Assembly: GCF_010669145.1 (NCBI RefSeq)
Contig: NZ_CP048632.1
Span: forward strand, 2,624,501 to 2,688,500
Length of the DNA stretch: 64,000 bases
Origin: Rhizobium oryzihabitans
GTDB taxonomy: Bacteria > Pseudomonadota > Alphaproteobacteria > Rhizobiales > Rhizobiaceae
Direction of reading: 5' to 3'
The position numbers and the translations under genes are program-made. Under the pieces are notes generated by a model. It was not told the origin of the DNA, ran no database searches, and worked only from the letters and a program-made list of their open reading frames with translations. Positions 52,974 to 62,007 of this stretch are shown one piece after another (the stretch's first letter is position 1; each line of letters begins with the position of its first letter).

Positions 52974-54390
52974 CACTACTTTGGCAGATTCGTGCAAGCC
53001 TGGTTTGAGATGATTTGCGCTCTCACTTTTGGGGCGCGATATGGCGGATTGGAATACGGAGCTTTCAGCATTTTTGCAGCCGTTTCTGGAGAAGCTTGGA
53101 CACAAGAAACGGCGACAGATGTGTCCACTTTATGTGTCGGGGCTTATCGGCCCCGGAGACCGCAAAAGTATTGAGCCGATGGCGGAACGGTTCGCTCCAG
53201 GCCAGTATGACCGCCTCCACCATTTCATTTCCGACGGCCTTTGGGATGCTGTTCCTCTTGAGGCCGAGCTCGCGCTGCAGGCGGACAGGATCGTTGGCGC
53301 ATCCGATGCGTTTCTGGTGATTGATGACACCGGCCTGCCGAAGAAGGGTGATCATTCGGTCGGAGTCGCGCCGCAATACGCCTCGATGCTGGGCAAGAGA
53401 GCAAATTGCCAGACGCTGGTGTCGGTGACGCTTGCGCGAGAAGAGGTGCCGGTCCCGGTTGGCCTGCGTCTGTTCCTGCCGGATAGCTGGATCGGTGATC
53501 AGGAGCGCATGGCGAAGGCTGGGGTCCCAGACGACATGCGGACCTCTCGCACGAAGCCGGAGATTGCTCTTGCCGAGATCGATCGGTTGATCGTGACCGG
53601 TGTCCGGTTTGGCACAGTGCTGGCTGACGCAGGTTACGGCCTGTCGGCTGCGTTCCGAAAGGGCTTGAGTGAACGTGGCCTCACCTGGGCGGTCGGTATC
53701 CCCAAGCATCAGAAGGTTTATCCCGATGATGTCGGATTGATCTTTCCCGTCTCCGGTCATGGCCGTCCTCGCAAGCATTCGATCCCCGACACCCTTTCGG
53801 TTGCCGCCGAAACGATGTTGGCATCTGCAAGCTGGAAGAAGGTCAGTTGGCGCCGCGGCACAAAAGGTCGCCTGACCGCACGGTTTGCAGCATTGCGCAT
53901 CCGGATCGCCGATGGCACGCCGCAGCGCATCTATGACAAGGGACAGCAGCACATGCCGGGCGAAGCGGCCTGGCTAGTTGGCGAATGGCGATCAAACGAC
54001 GAGCGCAAATACTACCTGTCCAACCTGCCCGTCGATGCGACATTGAAAGTGCTGGCGGCCGCGATCAAGGCGAGATGGGTCTGCGAACAGGCACATCAGC
54101 AGATGAAAGAGGAGCTCGGTCTCGATCACTTCGAGGGCCGATCGTGGCAAGGCCTACATCGGCACGCTCTGATGACGATGATCGCTTATGCTTTTCTCCA
54201 GCACCAGAGATTGCAAACTGCAAAGTGGGAAAAAAAAGAAGCAAAGAGTTCGCCGAGGGCCGCCTGAACCGACCTTGCCAGCCGTCCGTCGAGCCGTGAT
54301 CAATGCGCTTGCTATACCGACAGCACAGATCCGATGTCCGCACTGTCAACAGCACTTTCAAAGCAAAAATTCAATTCTGCCAAAGTAGTG
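52974..54390 (+). mobile_element. IS701-family-like insertion sequence, complete
   Basis: The 1417-base element is bounded by perfect 15-bp terminal inverted repeats, CACTACTTTGGCAGA at 52974 and its complement ending at 54390, and flanked by a CTAG direct repeat (52970-52973 and 54391-54394). A four-base YTAR target duplication is characteristic of the IS701 family. One transposase gene fills it. Intact ends, an uninterrupted transposase and an exact duplication indicate recent insertion. Confidence 0.92.
53041..54267 (+). CDS. IS701-family transposase (DDE_5)
   Basis: This ~408-residue DDE transposase has the first catalytic Asp in FLVIDDTGLPKKGDHSVGV, the second in TVLADAGYGLSAAFRKGL and the Glu in QQMKEELGLDHFEGRSWQGLHRH. 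The N-terminal part includes YVSGLIGPGDRKSIEPMAER, usual for IS701-group enzymes. I start at ATG 53041; a TTG at 53029 is an alternative. It is the only gene of the element and shows no frameshift or stop. Confidence 0.9.
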   Translation: MADWNTELSAFLQPFLEKLGHKKRRQMCPLYVSGLIGPGDRKSIEPMAERFAPGQYDRLHHFISDGLWDAVPLEAELALQADRIVGASDAFLVIDDTGLPKKGDHSVGVAPQYASMLGKRANCQTLVSVTLAREEVPVPVGLRLFLPDSWIGDQERMAKAGVPDDMRTSRTKPEIALAEIDRLIVTGVRFGTVLADAGYGLSAAFRKGLSERGLTWAVGIPKHQKVYPDDVGLIFPVSGHGRPRKHSIPDTLSVAAETMLASASWKKVSWRRGTKGRLTARFAALRIRIADGTPQRIYDKGQQHMPGEAAWLVGEWRSNDERKYYLSNLPVDATLKVLAAAIKARWVCEQAHQQMKEELGLDHFEGRSWQGLHRHALMTMIAYAFLQHQRLQTAKWEKKEAKSSPRAA

Positions 54391-54459
54391 CTAGGCCCTG
54401 TTGACAAAGTCCTCCGTCGTCGAGAAATATCCGGCCCGTCAAGCGTTCGGAGGGATGCG

Positions 54460-54978
54460 TTGCCACCGTCTTCAGCAGTTTTCGAGAAGTACCGATCCGC
54501 GCTTATATCGCAACCGTTGTCGGCGGTCTGGCGAGGTCATGGCTCAGCGATTTTCTTGGAGTTTGGCCACTTGTCTCCTCGAGTGAAGCGCGATGGGTCT
54601 GCCGGAAATCCACGGGGCGACCTCACCGTCATGATCCAGTGGAGTTGGCGAATTGAAAATGAGGACGCTATCCTGTGTGGGAGCTGGAGCGACGAAGAAG
54701 GTTGGGAAGCAGTCTTCAAGTCGCTGATCGGCCGCAAAGTTCAAGATGCCTCGATATACGGGCGACTTCCGGAACTCTCGATTGCGTTGACCGGTGGCCT
54801 TTATGTAGCGTCGTTCATGACCGCCGAGGGCCAGCCCGAGTGGACCATATTTGATCGTTGCGCCGAGCAGCAGAAATCCAGCTACATCGCAGTTCGCAAT
54901 GGCCAAATTTATGAAGACTTGGATGCGGAAATGGCTTTCGTCATCGCCGACCCGATTCTAAAATCGCCTGAAGCATGA
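54460..54978 (+). CDS. Hypothetical protein
   Basis: The frame is open from inside the IS, but a TTG at 54460, five bases after GGAGGG, is the likely start, giving ~172 residues. The segments VWRGHGSAIFLEFGHLSPRVKRDGSAGNPRGDLTVMIQWSWRIE and ILCGSWSDEEGWEAVF, followed by LIGRKVQDASIYGRLPELSIALTGGLYVASFMTAEGQPEWTIFD, have the regular strand pattern of a real globular protein and resemble unnamed proteins I have seen in other proteobacteria. No catalytic motif or membrane segment is visible. It is bracketed by the IS701-like element and an IS5-type remnant, suggesting a mobile neighbourhood. Confidence 0.65.
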   Translation: MPPSSAVFEKYRSALISQPLSAVWRGHGSAIFLEFGHLSPRVKRDGSAGNPRGDLTVMIQWSWRIENEDAILCGSWSDEEGWEAVFKSLIGRKVQDASIYGRLPELSIALTGGLYVASFMTAEGQPEWTIFDRCAEQQKSSYIAVRNGQIYEDLDAEMAFVIADPILKSPEA

Positions 54979-55005
54979 TTCAATACTTCCTTTTAGGAGG
55001 ATGCT

Positions 55006-55068
55006 TTGGCTCGTGGAGACCTGACCGATCCAGAGTGGCGCATAATAAGTTCCCGCAATATCAGGTAA
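55006..55068 (+). pseudogene. Remnant of an IS5-type transposase (N-terminus only)
   Basis: From TTG at 55006, after TAGGAGG, the sequence encodes LARGDLTDPEWRIISS, the typical first residues of IS5-group (IS427-like) transposases, then loses similarity and stops. No downstream transposase sequence follows, so only the 5' tip of the gene survives. It is evidence of an old insertion and deletion at this site. Confidence 0.6.
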
Positions 55069-55073
55069 AGCGT

Positions 55074-55274
55074 TCAGAGCCTGTGCGCTGCCGCAAGGTG
55101 GCTGCGCGAACGGGCTTCCAGCAACGATGTGCGAATGGCCTCCATCAGCCGCTCGCGGTTGTTTCTGGTCTTGCCCCTGTCCAGATTCTGTGCGGAAAGC
55201 GCAAGGTCCAGACCTTCATGCATCACTATCGAATAGGCAACGGTTGTTGCCCAGGATTCGTAATCCTGCTCCAT
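55074..55274 (-). CDS. Small hypothetical protein, possibly 3' truncated
   Basis: This 66-residue frame starts at an ATG preceded by AGGGG at good spacing. The protein is helical and charged (EQDYESWATTVAYSIVMHEGLDLALSAQNLDRGKTRNNRERLMEAIRTSLLEARSRS), resembling a natural small cytosolic protein; the last ~8 residues (HLAAAHRL) may derive from the IS remnant it abuts, so the original gene may have been longer. A palindrome 12 bases upstream of the start is a candidate operator. I do not recognise a family. Confidence 0.5.
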   Translation of the reverse strand: MEQDYESWATTVAYSIVMHEGLDLALSAQNLDRGKTRNNRERLMEAIRTSLLEARSRSHLAAAHRL

Positions 55275-55288
55275 CATGTAGCCCCTGA

Positions 55289-55303
55289 ACTAAATCATTT
55301 AGT
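55289..55303. promoter_or_regulatory. Palindrome upstream of the small hypothetical gene
   Basis: ACTAAATCATTTAGT is a 15-base palindrome, perfect apart from its centre base, 15 bases upstream of the small minus-strand gene at 55.1-55.3 kb. Its position suits an operator covering the leader of that gene. The remaining gap to the RND terminator is AT-rich and without recognisable genes. Confidence 0.45.
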
Positions 55304-55495
55304 CCGAATCACCCTGTTCTTGGAAATTACCACAAAATGCAAAGCATAAAATAGCATTGTTTCTTTTGATGTTCGTCAATGCGGCCGAATATATTAGGTT
55401 TCCGGAGCTTCTAGTGAGATGCAATGTCCCGATTGTTGTCGCTTAAGTATTTGAAACGGATTCTATTTCAGAAAAATCGCATGAACGTTTTGTGT

Positions 55496-55530
55496 CATGA
55501 AAAACGCCGCGCATCGGGGGATGCGCGGCG
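55496..55530 (-). terminator. Intrinsic terminator of the RND efflux operon
   Basis: A perfect 11-bp stem (CGCCGCGCATC / GATGCGCGGCG) with a GGGG loop is followed on the minus strand by TTTTTC. It lies ~40 bases past the mexF-like stop. Confidence 0.88.
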
Positions 55531-55568
55531 GGCTTGCGTCGAAGGTTGCGGTGGATGGGAGTGTGGTT

Positions 55569-58500
55569 TCAGCCGGCCTTTTCGAGCTTGTAGTCCGAAT
55601 TGGCCGGTTCTTCCTGCTTGTGCTGGATGAGCGGACGGTTGCCCGCCAGCTTGCGAACCAGCACATAGAATACCGGTGTCATGAAGATGCCGAAGAACGT
55701 CACGCCGATCATGCCGGAGAACACCGCGACACCCATGGCGGCGCGCATTTCCGCACCCGCACCGGTGGAGACGACCAGCGGCACCACGCCCATGATGAAG
55801 GCGAGTGAGGTCATCAGGATCGGGCGAAGGCGAAGCCGGCTTGCCTCGACTGCCGCCTGAAGCGGCGTTCGTCCCTCGAATTCCAGCTCCCGGGCGAATT
55901 CCACGATCAGGATCGCGTTTTTCGCCGAGAGGCCGACAAGGACGACAAGGCCGATCTGCGTAAAGATGTTGTTATCCCCTCCCGTCAGCCAGACGCCGGT
56001 GAGGGCAGCCAGCACACCGAGTGGCACGATCAGAATGATCGCGATCGGCAGTGTGAGGCTTTCATATTGCGCAGCCAGGACGAGATAGACCAACAGCAGC
56101 GCCAGCGGGAACACGACGATACTGGAGTTGCCAGCCAGAATCTGCTGGTAGGTCAGGTCCGTCCATTCGTAGTCGATGCCGGCGGGCAGGGTTTCGGCAA
56201 GGATTTTTTCAATCGCTGCCTGTGCCTGTCCGGAAGAGTAGCCCGGTGCCGGACCGCCGTTTATATCGGCCGCAAGGAAGCCGTTATAACGGTTGGTGCG
56301 TTCCGGTCCCGTCGTCGCATCCACCTTCAGCAGCGTCGATAGCGGGATCATCTGACCCGTTGCGGAGCGTACCTTCAGGCGGCCGATATCTTCCGCATGG
56401 GCGCGGAACTGCGCGTCTGCCTGCACACGCACGCTGTATGTCCGCCCGAAGGCGTTGAAGTCGTTGACATAAAGCGAACCGAGATAGATCTGCAGCGTCT
56501 GGAAGACGTCGCTGACGGAAACGCCCAGCTGCTCGGCCTTGGCGCGGTCGAGGTCGGCGAAGAGCTGGGGCACATTGATCTGGAAGCTGGAGAAGATACC
56601 CGCCAGCTCCGGCGTCTGGTATGCCTTGGCGATCACTGCCTTTGTCGCTTCATCGAGCGTCTGGTAACCGTAACCGGCACGATCCTCGATCTGCAGCTTG
56701 AAGCCGCCCGTCTGGCCGAGACCGTTGACCGGCGGCGGCGGGAACATGGCGATGAAGGCATCCTGAATGCCTGCATATTTCTGGTTCAGCTGCATGGCGA
56801 TGGCGCCGCCCGACAGTTCCGGCGTCTTGCGGTTTTCGAAGTCGTCAAGAACCGCAAAGACGATGCCCGAGTTGGAGCCGATGGTGAAGCCGTTGATCGA
56901 CAGGCCGGGGAAGGCGATAGCATGGCTGACGCCCGGCTGTTCAAGGGCGATGTCGCTCATCCGCTTGATGACGCTTTCCGTGCGATCAAGTGTTGCTCCA
57001 TCAGGAAGCTGGGCAAAACCGATCAGATACTGCTTGTCCTGCGCCGGCACGAAGCCGCTCGGAACGGTGCTGAACATGCTGTAGGTGGCTGCGACCAGCG
57101 CCATATAGACGATCATCACCAGGCTCTTGCGCGTCACCAGCCCGCCCACGGTTTTGCCGTAGCCATTGGAGGCGGCCCCGAAGGCGCGGTTGAAGCCACG
57201 GAAGAACCAGCCGAACAGCCGGTCCATGACGCGGGTCAGCCAGTCTTTCGGCGCGCCATGTTCCTTCAGCAGCAGGGCTGCAAGAGCGGGCGACAGCGTC
57301 AGTGAGTTGATCGCCGAAATGACGGTGGAGATGGCGATGGTCAGCGCAAACTGCCGGTAGAACTGTCCGGAAAGGCCTGAGATGAAGGCGAGCGGCACGA
57401 AGACGGCGACCAGAACCAGCGCAATGGCGATGATCGGGCCGGAGACTTCACGCATCGCCTTGTAGGTGGCGTCACGCGGGGACAGTCCGTTTTCGATGTT
57501 TCGCTCGACGTTTTCGACGACCACGATGGCGTCATCCACCACGATGCCGATGGCGAGCACGAGCCCGAACAGCGTCAACGCGTTGATGGAGAAACCGAAG
57601 GCATACATGACGGCGAAGGTGCCGATGATCGAGACCGGAACGGCGATCAGCGGAATGATCGAGGCGCGCCAGGTTTGCAGGAAGAGGATGACGACAAGCA
57701 CCACGAGGCCAACGGCCTCGAGGAGTGTGTCAACGACCTTCTCGATGGAGGAGCGTACGAATTTTGTCGTGTCGTAGACGATCTCGTATTTTACGCCATC
57801 CGGCATCGCCAGCTGCAGATTGTCCATGGTGGCACGGACATTGTCGGCGATTTCGATGGCGTTGGAGCCCGGGCCTGCAGCACGGCGACAGCGACGGCGG
57901 GTTCGCCGTCGAGCAGCGAGCGCAGCGTGTAGTCGGCAGCGCCGAGTTCGATGCGGGCGACATCGCGAAGGCGGGTGATTTCACCGTTGGCGCCGCTCTT
58001 GACGATGATGTTGCCGAATTCTTCCGGCGTGGTCAGACGGCCCTGGGCATTGACGTTGAGCTGCAGGTCGACGCCGTTCGGGCTTGGGGAAGCGCCGATG
58101 ACGCCGGCTGCGGCCTGCACGTTCTGCTGGCGGATGGCGTCCGAGACGTCGCTGGCGGCGAGATCATGCTCGGCCACCTTCTGCGGATCGAGCCAGACGC
58201 GCATGGAATAGTCACCCGCGCCGAAGACCTGAACCTGGCCTACGCCTTCGATACGGGCGAGCCGGTCCTTGACGTTCAGCGTTGCATAGTTGCGCAGATA
58301 GGTGATGTCATAGGCATCTGTCTTCGAGACGAGGTTGACGACCATGATGAAGTCGGGCGAGCTCTTGACGGTGGTGATGCCGAGTGCGCGGACTTCCGCC
58401 GGCAGGCGCGGTTCGGCCTGCGACACGCGGTTCTGCACCAGCTGCTGCGCCTTGTCGGGGTCGGTGCCGAGCTTGAAGGTGACGGTCAGCGTCAGCACGC

Positions 58501-58762
58501 CATCGGACGTCGCCTGGCTGCCCATATAGAGCATGTCCTCGACGCCGTTGATCTGTTCCTCAAGCGGCGTGGCGACGGTTTCAGCGATAACGGCCGGGTT
58601 CGCGCCGGGATAGGTGGCGCGGACGACGACGGATGGCGGAACGACTTCCGGATATTCGGAAATCGGCAGGGCGCGCATGCCAAGAAGGCCTGCCACCACG
58701 ATCAGGATCGATAGAACGCCGGCGAATACCGGCCTATCGACAAAAAATCTGGAAATATTCAT
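55569..58762 (-). pseudogene. RND multidrug efflux inner-membrane pump (MexF/AcrB-like), frameshifted
   Basis: The N-terminal part, from ATG at 58762, is a normal HAE1-RND start (MNISRFFVDRPVFAGVLSIL; SEYPEVVPPSVVVRATYPGANPAVIAETVATPLEEQINGV), closest in pattern to MexF. After about residue 295 (EPAVAVAVLQA) it goes out of frame and stops near 57791. The next frame begins APGSNAIEIADNVRATMDNLQ and runs to 55569 with FGLVLAIGIVVDDAIVVVENVERN, which holds the proton-relay Asp pair, and a normal C-terminus. One extra C at 57871-57873 restores ~1064 residues, the usual RND length. It exports drugs from periplasm or inner leaflet with the upstream MexE-like adaptor; no outer-membrane channel gene is adjacent. 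Confidence 0.87.
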
Positions 58763-58895
58763 ATCCAGTCCCTCTCCGGGTATATTTTGGAATGCAAAGG
58801 CCGTTCCGGCGGCTTTTCTGCCGCCGGTGAAGGCCGGTTCTGTCTGAAGGGGCGTCTCGCGAAAGCGCGGGACGCTTACTGATCAAAGAGGAGGG

Positions 58896-60086
58896 TTACT
58901 GCGAAGCAGCAACCTTGTCTTCCGCTTGTGGTGCGATGGTCGCACCGGGACGAATGCGCTGCAGGCCGTTGACAACAATCGTATCACCGGCGGCAAGGCC
59001 GCTATCGATGATGCGCTGGCCATCGGCTGGTGCGCCCGGCTTGATCTGGCGGTAGCTCACCTTGTTTTCGGCGTCGACCACGAAGACGAAGCGCTTGTCC
59101 TGATCCGTGCCGATGGCGCGATCACTGATGACGATGCGGTTTTCCGGCTTGGGTTCACCCATGCGCACCCGCACGAACTGACCCGGAATGAGCCTGCCAT
59201 CAGGGTTCTCGAAGACGGCGCGCACGCCGATGGTGCCGCTTGCCGAATCCACCTGGTTGTCGATGAGATGCAGCGTGCCCTTGATCGGCGTGCCTTCATC
59301 CGAAAGCGTGCCGATTTCCACCGGGATCTGTTCCAGAGCGGGCAGGGCGTCGGTCGTCTTCGGCAGTTCGGACAGCGCCTTGGCCACGACGCCTTCGCTG
59401 GCGTTGAAGCTGGCATAGATCGGGTTGACCGAAACCAGCGTCGTCAGGGCAGGCGATGTCGAGCCGGCGGCAACAAGGTTGCCGGCGGTGATCTCGATCC
59501 TGCCGACCTTGCCGGAAACCGGCGCGATGATCTCGGTATAACCGAGATCGAGCTGGGCCGTCGTCAGTGCGGCGCGGGCGGCGCGAAGCTGGGCTTCGGC
59601 ATCCGCAAACGAGCTTTGCCGCTGGTCGAGATCGCTCTGGGAGATCGTGCGATTGTCGGAAAGCCTGCGGCCGCGGTCGAGTTCCGTCTTGGCAAGGCTG
59701 ACCTTGGCCTCGGCGGAGGCGACCTGGGCTTCAGCGCCCAAAACCGCGGCCTGATAGGGGGCCGGATCGATGGTGAAGAGGGCGTCGCCTTCCTTCACCA
59801 GCGCGCCTTCGCGGAAATGCACGGCCTTGATCTGGCCTGCAACGCGGGAGCGGATCTGCACCCGGTCAACGGCTTCCAGACGGCCGGAAAACTCTTCCCA
59901 GCGCATCACATCGCGGCTTTCCACCTTGGCGACGGTAACAGGGATTGCGGGCGTTTCGGCAGGCGTGGAGGCAGCCGTCGCATCGCGGCTGGCGGGGAGG
60001 TCGAAAATGAGTGCTGCGGCTGCAACGGACATAGCAAGTCCGATACCGGCGCCCGTCAGGGCCCGGCGCTTTGTGGTCAGCGTCAT
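58896..60086 (-). CDS. RND efflux periplasmic adaptor (MexE/AcrA-like)
   Basis: This 396-residue membrane-fusion protein follows AAGGAGAAACCC. An N-terminal hydrophobic anchor (GAGIGLAMSVAAAALIF) precedes the lipoyl/hairpin/beta-barrel layout: VTVAKVESRDVMRWEEFSGRLEAVDRVQIRSRVAGQI, FREGALVKEGDALFTIDPAPYQAAV, an alpha-hairpin rich in Ala/Glu/Leu, DLGYTEIIAPVSGKVGRIEIT and a C-terminal DGQRIIDSGLAAGDTIVVNGLQRIRPG. No lipobox is seen, so it is anchored by the helix. It lies 133 bases upstream of the pump gene on the same strand. Confidence 0.9.
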   Translation of the reverse strand: MTLTTKRRALTGAGIGLAMSVAAAALIFDLPASRDATAASTPAETPAIPVTVAKVESRDVMRWEEFSGRLEAVDRVQIRSRVAGQIKAVHFREGALVKEGDALFTIDPAPYQAAVLGAEAQVASAEAKVSLAKTELDRGRRLSDNRTISQSDLDQRQSSFADAEAQLRAARAALTTAQLDLGYTEIIAPVSGKVGRIEITAGNLVAAGSTSPALTTLVSVNPIYASFNASEGVVAKALSELPKTTDALPALEQIPVEIGTLSDEGTPIKGTLHLIDNQVDSASGTIGVRAVFENPDGRLIPGQFVRVRMGEPKPENRIVISDRAIGTDQDKRFVFVVDAENKVSYRQIKPGAPADGQRIIDSGLAAGDTIVVNGLQRIRPGATIAPQAEDKVAASQ

Positions 60087-60141
60087 GGGTTTCTCCTTGG
60101 CTCCGATCAGGAGCCGATCAGTTTCTCAATAAATGCTGTAT

Positions 60142-60939
60142 TCAGTGTTTTATCTGGTCAACGAAGGTCTTGAACTCCGAACAGACGGATGAGACCCATC
60201 CGCCGCCCTCTCCTTGATAAAGCCCCGTCCAGCCGATGCCGGCGGGGAAAACATGCTGCCGGACGCTGACACCGGAGGCGATGAGCCTGTCGGCATAACC
60301 GACCGTTTCGTCGCGCAAAGGGTCGTCCTCGGCGGTAAAGATCAGCGCCGGCGCCACCCGGTTCAGCCGCGTGCACTGGCAGGGCGCGGCATAGGGGTGG
60401 AAAAACCCGCAGGCCTTGGCAAGGTAATGGCTCCAGCCATCCGCCCAGCGCTGGCGCATGCCGATCCTGTCCGCGTCGCGGAAGGATTCCGTCGTCATCA
60501 TCGGGTCGATCATGGGCGACAGAAGTATTTGACCGGCAAGCTTGCCAGGCATGCGGTCACGGGCCTTGAGCGCAAGCCCCGCCGCCACATTGCCGCCTGC
60601 CTCTTCGCCGGCCACGAACAGCAGCGATTTCGCGCCGCCATAATGCTTGCGGTCCCGGCTCAGATGATCGAGCGCTTCGAACGCGCAATCCATCGCCATC
60701 GGAAACTCGTTGCCGGACGGCTTGCTATAGTCAGCCTCGACAACGATCGCGCCGCTCTCCGCCAGGGCTCTTGCTACCGGAAGCTCCGGGCAATTGCCGC
60801 CCTTTTCAAGAAACGAACCGCCACGCAAATAAAGGATCACGGGTGGGTGGCTGCAGAGGCCCGCACTTTCATATCGGCGCACGGAAAGCTCTGATGTGGA
60901 GCCCCCACAGCGTTCGATATTTTCCCAGTGCGCTTTCAT
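60142..60939 (-). CDS. HSL-type alpha/beta-hydrolase fold protein lacking catalytic residues
   Basis: This ~265-residue protein has the hormone-sensitive-lipase/esterase architecture, but each key site is altered: the oxyanion HGGG is LRGGSFL, the nucleophile motif GDSAGGN is GEEAGGN (Ser to Glu) and the terminal HxF histidine loop reads PAGIGWTGLY; only the acid (AEDDPLRDE) remains. It is therefore probably not a serine esterase. The start is uncertain: ATG 60939, near a GGATCA site, or ATG 60978. It lies 56 bases upstream of the mexE-like gene in the same direction and is divergent from a LysR gene, so it may be the first gene of the efflux operon. Confidence 0.75.
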   Translation of the reverse strand: MKAHWENIERCGGSTSELSVRRYESAGLCSHPPVILYLRGGSFLEKGGNCPELPVARALAESGAIVVEADYSKPSGNEFPMAMDCAFEALDHLSRDRKHYGGAKSLLFVAGEEAGGNVAAGLALKARDRMPGKLAGQILLSPMIDPMMTTESFRDADRIGMRQRWADGWSHYLAKACGFFHPYAAPCQCTRLNRVAPALIFTAEDDPLRDETVGYADRLIASGVSVRQHVFPAGIGWTGLYQGEGGGWVSSVCSEFKTFVDQIKH

Positions 60940-61073
60940 CTGATCCGGTCCCGTGCACCGCCATCGGCAGCTCACCATATTTGCAAAATCTGAAATTCAT
61001 ATTATTGTTCGGGAGGAAACGATCAAGTACGTCAAAATGAAAACACTATTCCAAATAAACGGATAATAACACC

Positions 61074-61973
61074 ATGGATCAGCTTTCTGCCATGCGGGTC
61101 TTCACACGTGTCGTCGAAACCGGCAATTTCAGCCGCGCCGCGACAGCGCTGAACATGCCCAAAACCACCGTTACCAACATGGTGCAGGCGCTTGAGGCGC
61201 ATTTGCAGACAACGCTTCTCAACCGCACTACGCGGCGGGTCATGCTGACAACGGACGGCGCTCTCTATTATGAGCGGGCCTCGCAGATTTTGTCGGAAAT
61301 CGAAGAGCTGGATGGCAGCATGTCCAGCGCGCAGGTGCAGCCGTCAGGCCGGTTGCGCGTGGAAATGGCCGGTGTCTTCGCGGACCTCGTGGTTATCCCA
61401 CATCTTTGCGAATTTTACCAGCGCTATCCACAAATCCGTCTCGATCTGGGCGTCGGCGACCGGCTGGTCGATTATATCGCGGAGAATGTCGATTGCGCGC
61501 TCCGCGTCGGCGTGCTGCGCGATCAGTCGCTGATTGCCCGAAAAGTCGGCGAGTTGAGATTCGAGACCTTCGCCGCCCCTTTCTATATCGAAAACTTCGG
61601 CATGCCCGAAAAACCGGAGGATCTGGAGAACGGCCACTATTGCGTGGGTTACCTCAACGCCACCACAGGCCAGATCATGCCGGCCTCCTTCGACAACGGC
61701 GTGCGCAGCGTCGAACTGACCCCGAACTATGTGGTGTCAGTCAATGACAGCCGCACCTATCTCAACGCCGCACTTGCCGGCATGGGCATCATACAGCTTC
61801 CCGTCTTCATGGTGAAGGATGCGCTGGCAAAGGGGGAACTGGTGCCGGTTCTACCGGAATGGCGGCGCGAGCCCATGCCTATTTATGTCGTTTATCCGCA
61901 GACCCGGCATGTGACCAACAAGGTCCGCGTTTTTGTCGACTGGCTGGCCAAGCTGGTTCATGGCCTGGTTTGA
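61074..61973 (+). CDS. LysR-family transcriptional regulator, divergent from the efflux operon
   Basis: This 299-residue protein has the LysR helix-turn-helix (MDQLSAMRVFTRVVETGNFSRAATALNMPKTTVTNMVQALEAHLQTTLLNRTTRRVML) and a two-lobed effector domain with VGVLRDQSLIARKVGEL and a late GMGIIQLPVFMV. It belongs to the group that often controls neighbouring efflux or oxidoreductase genes. The 95-134-base divergent gap with the hydrolase-fold gene should hold its operator; I see no clear T-N11-A site worth asserting. Regulation of the MexEF-like operon is inferred from position. Confidence 0.88.
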   Translation: MDQLSAMRVFTRVVETGNFSRAATALNMPKTTVTNMVQALEAHLQTTLLNRTTRRVMLTTDGALYYERASQILSEIEELDGSMSSAQVQPSGRLRVEMAGVFADLVVIPHLCEFYQRYPQIRLDLGVGDRLVDYIAENVDCALRVGVLRDQSLIARKVGELRFETFAAPFYIENFGMPEKPEDLENGHYCVGYLNATTGQIMPASFDNGVRSVELTPNYVVSVNDSRTYLNAALAGMGIIQLPVFMVKDALAKGELVPVLPEWRREPMPIYVVYPQTRHVTNKVRVFVDWLAKLVHGLV

Positions 61974-62007
61974 GGTTCCCTTACCGGCAGGCCGCCATTT
62001 ATGCCAG

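Noticed and set aside
54391..54410. GGCCCTGTTGACAAAGT as the terminal repeat of a second IS
   Set aside because: It resembles the ends of some IS5-group elements, but no matching inverted copy or target duplication was found near the transposase remnant.
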